Shown: positions 26,332 through 36,051, numbered from the stretch's first letter. The stretch is 64,000 nt of DNA from JABDGV01 sp964577935 (GCA_964577935.1 CAZOAJ010000002.1:62001-126000), one strand, 5' to 3'. The notes: generated from the letters alone by a model not told the origin. A program made the numbers and translations.

Positions 26332-28338
26332 TTACTTTTGTCCATTCCATTGTTCGTAGAGTTTTTGTAGCGCTTCTGTCTCTTTCATCCAGTCTGCTTG
26401 TGTAAGATCCGACCTGGGATCTCCTTTGGGATATCCATAAGGATCATCAGGAGTGGTTCCCAAATACTCCAGAACTCGAGTCGCAATACATCTAAAAGTT
26501 GGAGCAGCACATGTCCCTCCTCGATGATTTAAACCACGCCCTGGAATATATCCTGGAGCCGGCTCATCAAGGCCAACCAAAAGAACGAACTGAGGATTTG
26601 ATGCGGGAGCAAAACCTGCAAAGCTCGCATAATGCTTTTTGTCGGTATAGGCACCATTGACAAGCTTCATGCTAGTCCCTGTTTTACCCACTTCTGTGAA
26701 ACCAAATATATCTGCCTTAGAAGCCGATCCTCTCGGTTTTGTAACAAATTTTAAAGCGCGAATAACTTCTTCATTGATTGATTCATCGAGAACTTTTTTA
26801 AAAGTGGATCGTCTATCAACGCTTGTATTATCAACAAGAATCTCTAAAGAACCATCCTCTTTTGTACGAAAAACTCGTCGAATGAGCGTCAGGTCGGGAA
26901 GGTATCCTCCGCTTGCAAAAACACAATAGGCTCGTGCCATCTGCAGACTCGTAACTTGCAAATTATACCCCATCGCAAGCGAAAAGGGAGTTGCCTTCGA
27001 CCACTCAGCACGTCCATTAGGATGTTTTTTGCCGGGCATAGGAAGCACTCCGGCACTCTCTCCAGGAAGCTCTATTCCTGTTTTCATGCCAAACCCAAAT
27101 GATTGAGAAAGTTCATTCCGATACCACTCATCTCCGAGCGCATCAACAACCCTTCCAGCAAGAGTTGCCATGTAAATATTAGAAGATCTTTGCGCTCCCA
27201 TATACATATTCAAAAACTTATGAAAGCTTACATCGGTAATGGCCTTTTTTCGTCCTGGAAAGGAACCATTCGAGGTGGGTATTTTTTCAAAGGGTGAAAA
27301 TAGAGGCTTTTTACCTTGAGCTTTTTGAATGGCATTAGCTTTTAGGGCCAATGCAATCGTTATAGCTTTCGTTGGAGATCCCGGCTCATTTGTATCGGTA
27401 ATGGCTTTTACTTTTGATTCTTGAGCCATCTGGGGCTGAATAAAAAAGCGCTTGTATTCATCGGGATTGAAGAAGGGGTACTGGGCAAGAGCTATTATAT
27501 GTCCTGTTCGAGGATTGATCATCACAGCCCAAGCACTTTTTGTTTTGAAGAGAAGAGATGCCTTTTCAAGTTCCTCTTCAGCAATTGCCTGTATTACAGG
27601 ATCAATCGTCAATTCGATATCTATCCCATCTTGCGCCTTTTCAATAATCTCGCCCGTCTCCAAGAGGTGTCGAGGAGATCTGGCCATCCTCTTTAATCCC
27701 ATTTTTCCCTCAAGATATCGATTCATTGAGAGCTCAATACCGCCAGTTGGGATTGAATTAAAAGTTTTTTCATCTCTGCGATCCTGTACCGTATGGACCA
27801 CCTGCCCTAAAAGTCTTCCTTGTGGATGTACACGCTTATAATCTTGGATAAAAAAGAGGGCATTTGAAGGGAGTGAATGCGCCTTCGCAAAAGACCTCCA
27901 CCAGGAGAGAAATTCAAGTTTCTCCTCCTCTTCAATGCATGACACAAGCCTTCTTGATCTGCTTTTACGATGAAGCTCACTCTTCAGCTTTTGAGCAATA
28001 TGTATGTCGGGAGAAAGATATCTCAATATGGCTGCAACGATTTCTTTCTTGTGCTCATCGGGAATAGCTTTAGGATCAGCGTAGAGGTGAGATATTGGAA
28101 CGTCTCTTGCAAGAAGAGTTTTCGAATCTATAATACCAGGCTTAAGAGGACTTGAAGCATAAATACGTCCTCTTTGAAAAAACTCCCGTATCAGAATCGT
28201 GTGCTGGTTTTTAGCCTTTTGTAGCCAACTTTCATGCTCAACGACCTGAAGACGATAAAATTTAAAGAGAAGCAGGACAAATCCAAGAAAAAGGAGCGCC
28301 CAAAGTAGGATAAAGAACTGTTTTATACCTGAAGACAC
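26332..28338 (-). CDS. ftsI: Penicillin-binding protein 3 / FtsI-type transpeptidase
   Basis: A 668-aa class B PBP. A single N-terminal membrane anchor (residues ~7-27) is followed by a dimerisation domain and a transpeptidase domain. The SxxK motif is SPTK in NEPGSPTKAI (most PBPs have STFK-like), SxN is SSN in QRSSNIYMA, and KTG is in VGKTGTSMK. Chlamydial PBP3 works in polarised division. It sits between the ftsL-like gene (3 bp away) and murE, the order found in C. trachomatis (CT271-CT268). Confidence 0.94.
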   Translation of the reverse strand: MSSGIKQFFILLWALLFLGFVLLLFKFYRLQVVEHESWLQKAKNQHTILIREFFQRGRIYASSPLKPGIIDSKTLLARDVPISHLYADPKAIPDEHKKEIVAAILRYLSPDIHIAQKLKSELHRKSRSRRLVSCIEEEEKLEFLSWWRSFAKAHSLPSNALFFIQDYKRVHPQGRLLGQVVHTVQDRRDEKTFNSIPTGGIELSMNRYLEGKMGLKRMARSPRHLLETGEIIEKAQDGIDIELTIDPVIQAIAEEELEKASLLFKTKSAWAVMINPRTGHIIALAQYPFFNPDEYKRFFIQPQMAQESKVKAITDTNEPGSPTKAITIALALKANAIQKAQGKKPLFSPFEKIPTSNGSFPGRKKAITDVSFHKFLNMYMGAQRSSNIYMATLAGRVVDALGDEWYRNELSQSFGFGMKTGIELPGESAGVLPMPGKKHPNGRAEWSKATPFSLAMGYNLQVTSLQMARAYCVFASGGYLPDLTLIRRVFRTKEDGSLEILVDNTSVDRRSTFKKVLDESINEEVIRALKFVTKPRGSASKADIFGFTEVGKTGTSMKLVNGAYTDKKHYASFAGFAPASNPQFVLLVGLDEPAPGYIPGRGLNHRGGTCAAPTFRCIATRVLEYLGTTPDDPYGYPKGDPRSDLTQADWMKETEALQKLYEQWNGQK

Positions 28339-28341
28339 GTA

Positions 28342-28698
28342 TTACTTCTTGCTATTGGTGGTCAGTACAGTATCTTTTTTTGTGTCTCCTATGCAAGTCT
28401 CGAGTGAAGAATTATTTTCGACATCAGAATATCTAACGATCGTAACTTCATTTTCATATGGCTGAATAAGATGTGAATACATCGGCTTTTTTAAGAGACG
28501 AATAAGCTCTATAGGGCTCTTAAAAGCATCAAGCTCGACTTCTAGTCGTTGAATATTACCGTCAATTTTAGAAATTGATTGCTGAAGGTCTGGGACTTCC
28601 ATTTTAAGCGTTGTAAGATGGATTGAATCTCGAATAATCAACGAAAAACAGATTGCTGTTGAAATACAGCCTATGGTTATAGCCTTAAATGGTGTCAT
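28342..28698 (-). CDS. FtsL-like division protein
   Basis: A 118-aa bitopic protein with a short cytoplasmic start, one membrane helix (residues ~7-24) and a short coiled coil (LKMEVPDLQQSISKIDGNIQRLEVELDAF), the design of FtsL. Position immediately upstream of the PBP3 gene matches the chlamydial CT271 product. Similarity to FtsL is by architecture and position, not by residue identity, which is normal for this family. Confidence 0.7.
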   Translation of the reverse strand: MTPFKAITIGCISTAICFSLIIRDSIHLTTLKMEVPDLQQSISKIDGNIQRLEVELDAFKSPIELIRLLKKPMYSHLIQPYENEVTIVRYSDVENNSSLETCIGDTKKDTVLTTNSKK

Positions 28699-28734
28699 TA
28701 TTTGAAGTACCTACTTTGCCACTGTTAAACTATA

Positions 28735-31326
28735 TTAGGGCGCAAAAACAAGCTCAACTTTATCTTTTAACCTGTCCTGAAGTCTTTTTATTGCATCCCC
28801 ATCTAAGCAGCCGTGGTGTGAAATGACCATCTTTTTAACAGATGCAGGGACGGTTAAATCGTCTATGTTCGCGAAAGGACTAGAAAATTCCCATGTTATT
28901 TCTTTCAGTTGAGAACACTCTTTCATTGAGGTGCTTAAGTTTTTACAATCATAGTTTCCACGAAGCGTAAGACTTTCAAGTGATGAAGGAAAACGTACGT
29001 TGAGAATTGGGTAGAATTCATTAACCTCACCAAAACGAAATTCACGCAAATTTGGGCATGAACTGAGTATATTTTTTAGATTTCTGATACTTTTACAGAA
29101 TTGTAGATCAAGAATCTCAATAGATGCGGGCAATTGTGTGTTGTTTAAAGTAAGATTTGTTGAAGAAACATCGAGTTCTTTCAACGCAATACAGTTCTCA
29201 ATTCCAGCCAACCGCAAAGCTCCATCTGAGACGTTTATGTTTCCTGCTAGAACAAGACTTTCAAGGCTTGCTGGGAGCGTGCAGCCCTCCAAAGAATGTT
29301 CAGATAAAGTTATCCCTTTAAGATTTGTGCTATAATAAAGAAACCTCCGCAAAAAATGATCGATTTTCTTCACTGATTCCCCATCAAGATATTCTATCTG
29401 ACTTCCAAACTTCCTTAGGATTCCACTGCTCCCTGACATCGTAATTTTTGCAACATCATCCGCGCCTATAAAATGATCGATCAACTGCCTTGGGCCATCC
29501 GTTACATCCCAGAGCTTAATATCGCTTAGCACCTCCTCAAACTCTTTCTTTAATGCAATAAGATCAACGTTTTGGTTATTTGCATCTAAAGCATCAAGCA
29601 CTTGTGGATATAGCCTCTTGAATTCCTCAATACGAGGTTTGATTGATTGATATCCAGGATGAGTCTCAAATCCTTTTTCAATTTTCTCGATAAGAAGTTG
29701 TCTTCTTTTTAGCAAAAAATTCAAAGAATAGAGAGCGCCGCTCAACGCTGCTTGATGGCCTGGGGATACCAAAGAATTATCTTCAAAAACCTCAAGATCC
29801 TCATCAAGATTTTTCTCCTGTGGCATTACTCTCTCTCTATCACTCGATTTGGCAGCTAAAGCCTTCTGTTGCACGTCCTCCTCAAGCGCCTCTAATTGAT
29901 CTTGAAGATCAATCGATCCCACTTCATGAAACATCTTAACTTGTCTTTCTGGAACTTCTGCGGCAAGTTCAGCCTTCACAAGTTTTGAATTGATTTCGTT
30001 CTGAAGATCACTTTCGAAGTTGTCATCTATGGTTTTTGTATCTATCTCGGATCTGATGCGGGCTTTAAATGAATCAATCGAATCAAGATTTTTTAATGCC
30101 TCTCTACAAATATGTATATGATGAAGGGCTTGTTTACGAACCTCTATTGCGTTGCGTATTTCGGCACTTGATTTAGTGAGACATGCACTTAAAGATATTT
30201 TGGAAGCCTCATTAAGCGGCAATTTATGAATATATTCAAAGGCAAGATTATCTGCGGCAGCTACAGGATCATCTTCCAGAGATGCTTTAAAACAAGCTTC
30301 ATCAGCAATTCCCCCAAGAGAAGATAAAAGAGCCCGGATACTTGCATATCGATTGGAAATAGCAGCGATTTCAAGATCCTCTTCTTCACGGTCAATTTGT
30401 TCTTGTTGCACTGCGGAAGAACAGTCATCACCCCTATTAAATGCCTGTTCTAATTCAGCAAGACGTTTATTTCGTTCTTGCTGAATTGCTTCTACACTGA
30501 GTGTAAAAGCTGCGATTTTTGTAGTAAGGGAAGAAGATTTGAAAGCGCCTATATCCAAGGCAGTCTGGACTCGCTTTTCAAGCTGTTGAAGACGTTCTTG
30601 AAACTTTTCAGAATGAATGAGAGATGTAACCTCTTGAAGCTCTTTCAACAAGGAGTCTTTACCTACTTGAACTCCATCAATTCTTGTACGTGTTGTTTGC
30701 AGCTGAACACAACATTTTTTCTCTCTATCACGGCAAGAAGCATCGATAGACAAATCTTCATTTAACTTATCGATATCAAGCGTATCGAATTTCCTCAGCC
30801 CCTCAAATCGGTCTTTCCGAAATGCTTTTACTGTTGAAGTAATTTCAGAATCTACTCCGCCTAAATCTTCATTCAAGCTCTCTAATTTTGTAGACAATTG
30901 TTTGAATGCTGTTGTCAGGCATGATTTCAAGTAATCCTTAGGCTCACCTGTTTCCTTCCACTGATTCAAATTCTCCAGATCATTTTCAGATAATATTTGC
31001 TTCCCGCCTAAACGCAGTTGAAGCGCGGAATTTACCTCTCTTTGACGGACAGTGTATTCGAGAGATTTTATGGTTCCTTTACTAAAAAGAAGGTGAAACC
31101 AATTGCGAATTGCTCCAAGTCTTTTCGACTTATGCGCCGACTTGAATTTGTTAAGTATATCTTTTAACTGAGTGACACTAAGCTCTGGATGTTCCTCTTT
31201 GAGTACTGCCCGTGCAATCTCGCCAATCCTGATTTTGATTACGTCAGAGCTGCTCTTGATTTCTATCTTGTTGTTTTCGATAGAGTAATAGTTTTTTGAT
31301 TGTTGAGGAGGAACTTGTAAGCTCAT
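28735..31326 (-). CDS. Coiled-coil protein with C-terminal leucine-rich repeats
   Basis: An ~863-aa cytosolic-type protein; start placed at ATG 31326 (MSLQVPP), as the 14 residues before it look like leader sequence. Residues ~60-600 are helical and charged with likely coiled coils. The C-terminal ~200 residues carry LRRs of the LPASLESLVLAGN, LPASIEILDLQFC and FPSSLESLTLRGN type alternating with irregular units. There is no signal peptide. It interrupts the conserved rsmH-ftsL junction on the same strand. LRR proteins of this kind are often secreted host-directed proteins in intracellular bacteria; that role is inference. Confidence 0.7.
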   Translation of the reverse strand: MSLQVPPQQSKNYYSIENNKIEIKSSSDVIKIRIGEIARAVLKEEHPELSVTQLKDILNKFKSAHKSKRLGAIRNWFHLLFSKGTIKSLEYTVRQREVNSALQLRLGGKQILSENDLENLNQWKETGEPKDYLKSCLTTAFKQLSTKLESLNEDLGGVDSEITSTVKAFRKDRFEGLRKFDTLDIDKLNEDLSIDASCRDREKKCCVQLQTTRTRIDGVQVGKDSLLKELQEVTSLIHSEKFQERLQQLEKRVQTALDIGAFKSSSLTTKIAAFTLSVEAIQQERNKRLAELEQAFNRGDDCSSAVQQEQIDREEEDLEIAAISNRYASIRALLSSLGGIADEACFKASLEDDPVAAADNLAFEYIHKLPLNEASKISLSACLTKSSAEIRNAIEVRKQALHHIHICREALKNLDSIDSFKARIRSEIDTKTIDDNFESDLQNEINSKLVKAELAAEVPERQVKMFHEVGSIDLQDQLEALEEDVQQKALAAKSSDRERVMPQEKNLDEDLEVFEDNSLVSPGHQAALSGALYSLNFLLKRRQLLIEKIEKGFETHPGYQSIKPRIEEFKRLYPQVLDALDANNQNVDLIALKKEFEEVLSDIKLWDVTDGPRQLIDHFIGADDVAKITMSGSSGILRKFGSQIEYLDGESVKKIDHFLRRFLYYSTNLKGITLSEHSLEGCTLPASLESLVLAGNINVSDGALRLAGIENCIALKELDVSSTNLTLNNTQLPASIEILDLQFCKSIRNLKNILSSCPNLREFRFGEVNEFYPILNVRFPSSLESLTLRGNYDCKNLSTSMKECSQLKEITWEFSSPFANIDDLTVPASVKKMVISHHGCLDGDAIKRLQDRLKDKVELVFAP

Positions 31327-31471
31327 CTGGTATCCGATGTCGAAATGTAACCAGAAATTAACAAGCAAAATATTTATTTTATAGATATTTACATATATGG
31401 GCAGTTGGACTTCAGTCCTAGCAGATTAAGGAGAGCAAATAATCGCTAGTAGTTTCACTGACTGAAGCCCA

Positions 31472-31515
31472 CAAATTACATGAACCAAATTATATGAATT
31501 CAAATCACATGCGTT
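31472..31515. repeat. Three 14-15-bp tandem repeats at the rsmH stop codon
   Basis: Units CAAATTACATGAAC (31472-31485), CAAATTATATGAATT (31486-31500) and CAAATCACATGCGTT (31501-31515) are contiguous. The third holds the final rsmH codons and the TGA stop (minus strand); the other two lie just downstream. Confidence 0.85.
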
Positions 31516-32425
31516 GAAGCACCCTGAACTTGGCGCTTCTTGAACGAGGGTTTGATCTCATTTCCTCATGAGACGGGACGAGTGGCTTTTTGTAAAGGAG
31601 GGAAAACTCATCGTTTTTGGTTAACTCTTTAAAGAGCTGCTTAACAATACGGTCTTCGCCGCTATGGAAAGTGATAATCGCAAAAAGACCGCCCGGAGCG
31701 AGAAGCTGAGAGAGATGCAAAATTCCATTTTTGAGGACATCTAACTCGTGATTTACCTCCATACGGATCGCCTGAAACGTTTTGGTAGCGGGGTGAATCT
31801 TGCCCCGACGAGGAACCACCGACTCGACAATCTCGGCCAATTCATGGGTGGTCATAATCCGCTTTTTCTTTCGATACTCGAAGATCTTTAATGCAATTTT
31901 TCGTGATGCTCGCTCCTCTCCATACTCATAAATGATACGAGCAAGCTCGTCTTTGGGGTAGGAATTTACTACCTCTTCAGCAGTCAGCCACTCTTCCTGG
32001 TTCATTCTCATATCAAGGGGAGCATCAAAGCGGAAAGAAAAACCGCGATCTGGAGAGTCAATCTGCATCGAAGAGACTCCTATATCAAGGAGAATATAAT
32101 CGAATGGACCGATAACGCCTTCACCTTTTTCATCAGAATACGTATTGAGAGCGCAAAAATTGGACCGCACAAAACGCACTTTATCTGTAAAGGCAGCAAG
32201 CCTTGATCCCGCGATTGCAAGCGCCGTTTCATCTTGATCTGACGCAACAAGTTCTCGAATCTCAGAATGAGCCTCAAGCAAAGCTATGCTATGCCCCCCC
32301 GCTCCACACGTTCCATCCAAAACCCGACTGATTTTTTTCCCTTCAATCGATGCTAAAACCTCAGTTAGCATCACTGAAATATGCAGATTTTCCACTTCAC
32401 CAACTTCACTTTCTATCTTTGACAT
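31505..32425 (-). CDS. rsmH: 16S rRNA (cytosine-1402 N4)-methyltransferase
   Basis: RsmH (MraW) methylates C1402 of 16S rRNA. The 306-aa protein has the SAM motif LDGTCGAGGHSIALL, DYILLDIGVSSMQIDSPDRGFSFR, HPATKTFQAIRMEVN and the C-terminal FHSGEDRIVKQ (usually FHSLEDR). The length is typical. It starts the division/cell-wall run on the minus strand, separated from the ftsL-like gene by the LRR gene. Divergent from the gene at 32480. Confidence 0.97.
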   Translation of the reverse strand: MSKIESEVGEVENLHISVMLTEVLASIEGKKISRVLDGTCGAGGHSIALLEAHSEIRELVASDQDETALAIAGSRLAAFTDKVRFVRSNFCALNTYSDEKGEGVIGPFDYILLDIGVSSMQIDSPDRGFSFRFDAPLDMRMNQEEWLTAEEVVNSYPKDELARIIYEYGEERASRKIALKIFEYRKKKRIMTTHELAEIVESVVPRRGKIHPATKTFQAIRMEVNHELDVLKNGILHLSQLLAPGGLFAIITFHSGEDRIVKQLFKELTKNDEFSLLYKKPLVPSHEEMRSNPRSRSAKFRVLQRM

Positions 32426-32479
32426 GCGAATTAAATTCCCTGATAGAATAAATATAGATGGAAAGACGAGTTAGAAGCC

Positions 32480-32935
32480 ATGCCTGCTGTAACAATTGAT
32501 AAGCTTGATGTAAGTATTTACATCCAATATGCCCGGCGAACACAGCTCATCGAGCAGGTTCAACAGCAGTATAGCTTAAGAGAAGCCGTCAATGTTCCTG
32601 CCCAAGCTCTTATTGTCGACCTGTATCCGAAACTCAAAGAGCTTGATATCCTCCTCGGTGTAGCTACCACAATTGCGCCATGGGCCTATTTTTACCCGCC
32701 AAAAAGTTACTCCAATCAAAGGAGATCTCCCTTTACCTTTCATCGTATTATTCCAATTCTCGGAGAAACTGGAGATGAAGAGGAGTGCGAAAAAAAACTG
32801 GATGCTCTCGTCGTTGAATCCGAAGAAGAAGAGGATGAAAAGGGAGCAATCAAAAGATGCTTAGGCCAAATAAAAAAACTTAATTCCTTGATGAAGTATA
32901 TCGGTGGAAGGATAGGTCAATTTCTTCAAGGATAA
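32480..32935 (+). CDS. Conserved chlamydial hypothetical protein (CT273-like by position)
   Basis: A 151-aa acidic, soluble protein that I recognise only by position: between rsmH and the TPR gene, where C. trachomatis has CT273. Residues ~8-60 are helical, IAPWAYFYPPK follows, and a Glu-rich loop (ESEEEEDEKG, ~113-122) precedes a C-terminal helix. No catalytic motif is seen. Its last five codons and stop are duplicated (32920-32949). Confidence 0.75.
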   Translation: MPAVTIDKLDVSIYIQYARRTQLIEQVQQQYSLREAVNVPAQALIVDLYPKLKELDILLGVATTIAPWAYFYPPKSYSNQRRSPFTFHRIIPILGETGDEEECEKKLDALVVESEEEEDEKGAIKRCLGQIKKLNSLMKYIGGRIGQFLQG

Positions 32936-32949
32936 TTTCTTCAAGGTAA
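32920..32949. repeat. 15-bp tandem duplication across a stop codon
   Basis: ATTTCTTCAAGGATA (32920-32934) is followed directly by ATTTCTTCAAGGTAA (32935-32949). The stop codon TAA of the 151-aa gene is formed at the junction (32933-32935). Confidence 0.93.
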
Positions 32950-32965
32950 CTCATTATCAAAAGAG

Positions 32966-33385
32966 ATGAAAAAGACAATGGCAAAAGTTAATTGGATGAA
33001 AGAGCTTGGCTGGTCACAAGACCATCTCGATGAGATACGAAATACTGCCTACTCGTATGTCCGTCAAGGACAGTACCAGATAGCTCTTCCCCTCTTTGAG
33101 GCGCTCGCTATCTTATCAACCGATAATGCCTATGATCTACAAACGCTCGGTGCTATCTACGTTCAAATTAACCAGCCTCTAAAGGCCATACAAGTTCTAG
33201 ATAAAGCGTTACAACTTGACTCAGACCATTCCGCAACACTTTTGAACCTGACTAAAGCATTTTTCATGTCCGGAAAGGTCGAAGATGGATTACGGCTTGC
33301 AAAACTTCTTGAAAAAGACCGTAATCCCTACGTATCAGGCGCCGCCTCGGCTCTCGTTTTAAGCTATAGCAAACCCATCAAGTAA
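32966..33385 (+). CDS. SycD/LcrH-like TPR protein (CT274-like by position)
   Basis: A 139-aa protein made mostly of three TPR units (residues ~24-125): GQYQIALPLFEALAIL, NQPLKAIQVLDKALQL and GKVEDGLRLAKLL. The layout is that of SycD/LcrH class II type III secretion chaperones, which hold translocator or effector proteins. It is 30 bp downstream of the CT273-like gene, matching the chlamydial order CT273-CT274. Partner protein unknown. Confidence 0.75.
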   Translation: MKKTMAKVNWMKELGWSQDHLDEIRNTAYSYVRQGQYQIALPLFEALAILSTDNAYDLQTLGAIYVQINQPLKAIQVLDKALQLDSDHSATLLNLTKAFFMSGKVEDGLRLAKLLEKDRNPYVSGAASALVLSYSKPIK

Positions 33386-33409
33386 TTCAGGCAAACACTA
33401 TAGCCTGAA
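33386..33409. terminator. Possible bidirectional hairpin between convergent genes
   Basis: TTCAGGC (33386-33392) pairs with GCCTGAA (33403-33409) around a 10-nt loop, between the TPR gene and the end of the aminotransferase gene. There is no T-run, so terminator function is weakly supported. Confidence 0.35.
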
Positions 33410-34570
33410 GAGAAATGCCTGCATCTTTTCACACAGGACATCCACCATCTCCTCATCAAGCTCAACATGCAGAGGTAGACTTATTGCTGTCTCAAAGTAA
33501 CGCTCCATATTGAGATGGTTTTGTATCTCAACATGAAGTTTCTTCCCAAAAATAGAATGACGGTACATGGGAACATAATGCAGCTGCGTTCCAAATCCCC
33601 ATTCTTTCAGCTGATTCATAAATTGAGTGCGTGTAATTCCAAATCTTTCAAAGTCAATTTGCACAACAAAAAGATGGTAAGCAGAGTATTGATCCCAAGC
33701 ATCTGAAAAAAGAGAAACTCCAGGAAGGCCCTGAAGTCGTAATCGGTAGCGTGCAACTAATTCGCGACGTTTTTTAATAAACGAATCGATGCGAGATAAT
33801 TGAGAAATCCCTAATGCCGCCTGAAATTCAGTCATGTTTGCCTGGCAAAAGCATTCATGAACTTCGTAATACCAAGCTTCAGGGTGGTTCAAATGGTCAA
33901 GAGCGTCACGTTCAATGCCGCTATTTCGAAGCATGAGAAGTCTCTTATACAACTCCTCATTCTTTGTGGTGACCATTCCTCCTTCACCTGAGGTTATCGT
34001 TTTAACAGGATGAAAACTGAATACGGTCATATCTGAATAAGAGCAGCTTCCAACCATCTCACCTGAAGGATACTTACTGCCAAGAGCATGAGCTGCATCT
34101 TCGATAGTAATCCAATTAGGATTTGTTATGGATTGCTCAAGCTTTCTCATATCGACCGGAATTCCTGCAAAGTGAACAGGAGCAATCACAAAACGCCCTT
34201 GCGTCTTATTCAAGCCAATTTTTTCCTTGAGCAGATCAAGATCCATATTTCCTGACTGCAGATCGATGTCCACAAATTCAACCTGAGCAGAAACACGAGA
34301 TGCATACGAGGCTGTGGATACAAAAGTGTTAGGACTCGTGATTACCGTATCGCGTGAAGAAAGCTTTATTGCAGCATAGGCCGCCCATAAAGCCTGGGAT
34401 CCATTTGAAAAAGCAACTGCAAATGGAGCATCGACATAAGATGCGATAGCATCCTCAAAGGCCTTGACCTGTTGACCCCTGGTGATTACAGATTGAGTTA
34501 ACGCTTTTGCCACTTCTTCAATATCACCTTGGGATATCGACTGCTTCCCGTAGGGGGTTACCATCTTCAT
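33398..34570 (-). CDS. DegT/DnrJ/EryC1-family sugar aminotransferase (PseC-like)
   Basis: A PLP enzyme that aminates a nucleotide-linked keto-sugar. Start chosen at ATG 34570 because AAGGA lies five bases upstream; a longer frame begins at 34606. The N-terminus VTPYGKQSISQGDIEEV resembles PseC. AFSNGSQALWAAYAA binds the cofactor phosphate, ITIEDAAHALGSKY supplies the PLP-contacting Asp, and FSFHPVKTITSGEGGM contains the Schiff-base Lys. The substrate would be a UDP-keto-deoxy-HexNAc by analogy. No partner dehydratase or other pseudaminic acid genes are nearby, so the pathway is unknown. Confidence 0.85.
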   Translation of the reverse strand: MKMVTPYGKQSISQGDIEEVAKALTQSVITRGQQVKAFEDAIASYVDAPFAVAFSNGSQALWAAYAAIKLSSRDTVITSPNTFVSTASYASRVSAQVEFVDIDLQSGNMDLDLLKEKIGLNKTQGRFVIAPVHFAGIPVDMRKLEQSITNPNWITIEDAAHALGSKYPSGEMVGSCSYSDMTVFSFHPVKTITSGEGGMVTTKNEELYKRLLMLRNSGIERDALDHLNHPEAWYYEVHECFCQANMTEFQAALGISQLSRIDSFIKKRRELVARYRLRLQGLPGVSLFSDAWDQYSAYHLFVVQIDFERFGITRTQFMNQLKEWGFGTQLHYVPMYRHSIFGKKLHVEIQNHLNMERYFETAISLPLHVELDEEMVDVLCEKMQAFLFRL

Positions 34571-34823
34571 GATCCTTCTGTATCGGAGACTACGCTTTTT
34601 CAGCATAAATACTTTGAAAGCACTATCAAAATGCAGTATACGAATTCATGTTGTTGATGCCCAGATGGAATTCAGTTCGAAATACATCCTATCGCAATGC
34701 AAAAATGAAATGGGTATCGACTATGCTCCTCTCTTCAAATGAAGCATTGAGCAATTCTTAATTTACTTTAAGGAGTGGGTCGATCTATTTTCTACTTTCT
34801 AGGGTTTGAAATAAGCGACTATA

Positions 34824-36035
34824 ATGGAGTTTGAATCTATGAACACACGTCAAGAAAGCCTTCTTGACCCCATCGGATCATTAGAAGCATTAGACCAACA
34901 ACGTCGTGCCTTTTCTCAGCTCAAGACAGAACTCCTCTCTCGATACCTCCAGAGCGAAAGAAGTGAAAAGAAAAACTCAACTCTTCTTATACTCAATGGT
35001 TGGGGAGATTATTCAGACCTCTTTCTGGAAACAATGAATGGAGCAAAACTCGGCAGTGCAGGATTCAACAGCGCAAAGCTTGCGACTCGCTCGATCGCGC
35101 CTCTTGTGAATAAAAAGCATGACATTTCACTTGAGGGGGGATACTTTTTTCATCTGAATGGAAATGGCATCGTATTGAATCCAGGACCCGGTTTTTTGGC
35201 TCGTTTTCACTCAGAAGGTCGGCATCTTTGGGATATACACCATGTCATCGTCACAAACTCATCTCCATTAACATCTCATGACATTTATGAAATTTATTCA
35301 CTTAATAAAGAATTGAATGCGCAGCTGAGAAGCTATGAACTTCCTCCTCATGTGATTCGTTTTTATCTTCATCCTGATGCCTTCAAAACATACGCGCCTC
35401 TCCTCAAACCATCACTCAGACAAGAACGCGGATCTGTCACAGCTCTTGAAATTTTTCAAGACTCCCAAGGGGTTGAGGAATTAGCACTCTCTGATTCGGT
35501 CACGCTCGCCTATTGCAACTCAAACCATGATATTCATCACAGTCTCTCCATCAAGCTCATCACTCTAGAAGGTGACAGGCAAATCCGCATCGGTTATGCA
35601 TCGCAATCAGAAGCAACTCCCGATATCTCATCATTTCTATCGGATTGTGATGTCGTTATAGTAGGTGTCGGCGATGTCCAGTTTGAAGAAATTGCAAAAA
35701 TGCAAAAGAGACAAGAGTGTCCAGGATATGTTGGAACATGTGAGATAATTAAAGAGTTGCAGAAAGCAAAACTTGTGATTATTTCTGAACAAAGCATGCT
35801 CGAAGGCGATATTCGTCTTGAACTTGTTCGTCAAATCCGAATCGATACCGCATCAAAAGCGAATGCGATCCCCTCAATTTTTCCGTCAGAGATTGGAATC
35901 GAGGTAGAGCTCGAAGCATCCACACTCTCGACCCCATTTGGCCTTTCAAATACCCCATTAGACCAGGTGCGAGTTGTAAGGACTCGAGGCCAATTCAGCC
36001 GCCTTGCCTTCATCAATCAAAGCTCTATTCTCTAA
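34824..36035 (+). CDS. Metallo-beta-lactamase-fold protein lacking the HxHxDH motif
   Basis: A 403-aa protein. After a helical N-terminus, GGYFFHLNGNGIVLNPGPGFLARF (residues ~105-128) matches the strand-turn of metallo-beta-lactamase hydrolases. WDIHHVIVT then leads to NSSPLTSHDI (~145-154), where the family has the zinc motif HxHxDH; only the last His-Asp is left. Late blocks (GDVQFEEI, CPGYVGTC, LVIISEQSMLEGD) continue the fold. It is therefore probably catalytically altered or dead. A start at ATG 34839 (MNTRQES) is also possible. Followed by a strong hairpin terminator. Confidence 0.6.
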   Translation: MEFESMNTRQESLLDPIGSLEALDQQRRAFSQLKTELLSRYLQSERSEKKNSTLLILNGWGDYSDLFLETMNGAKLGSAGFNSAKLATRSIAPLVNKKHDISLEGGYFFHLNGNGIVLNPGPGFLARFHSEGRHLWDIHHVIVTNSSPLTSHDIYEIYSLNKELNAQLRSYELPPHVIRFYLHPDAFKTYAPLLKPSLRQERGSVTALEIFQDSQGVEELALSDSVTLAYCNSNHDIHHSLSIKLITLEGDRQIRIGYASQSEATPDISSFLSDCDVVIVGVGDVQFEEIAKMQKRQECPGYVGTCEIIKELQKAKLVIISEQSMLEGDIRLELVRQIRIDTASKANAIPSIFPSEIGIEVELEASTLSTPFGLSNTPLDQVRVVRTRGQFSRLAFINQSSIL

Positions 36036-36051
36036 CTTTAGAGATATCTAT

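Noticed and set aside
26332..26345. A short GGACAAA repeat around the pbp3 stop as another boundary duplication
   Set aside because: Only about 8 bases match with a gap between, too little to separate from chance.
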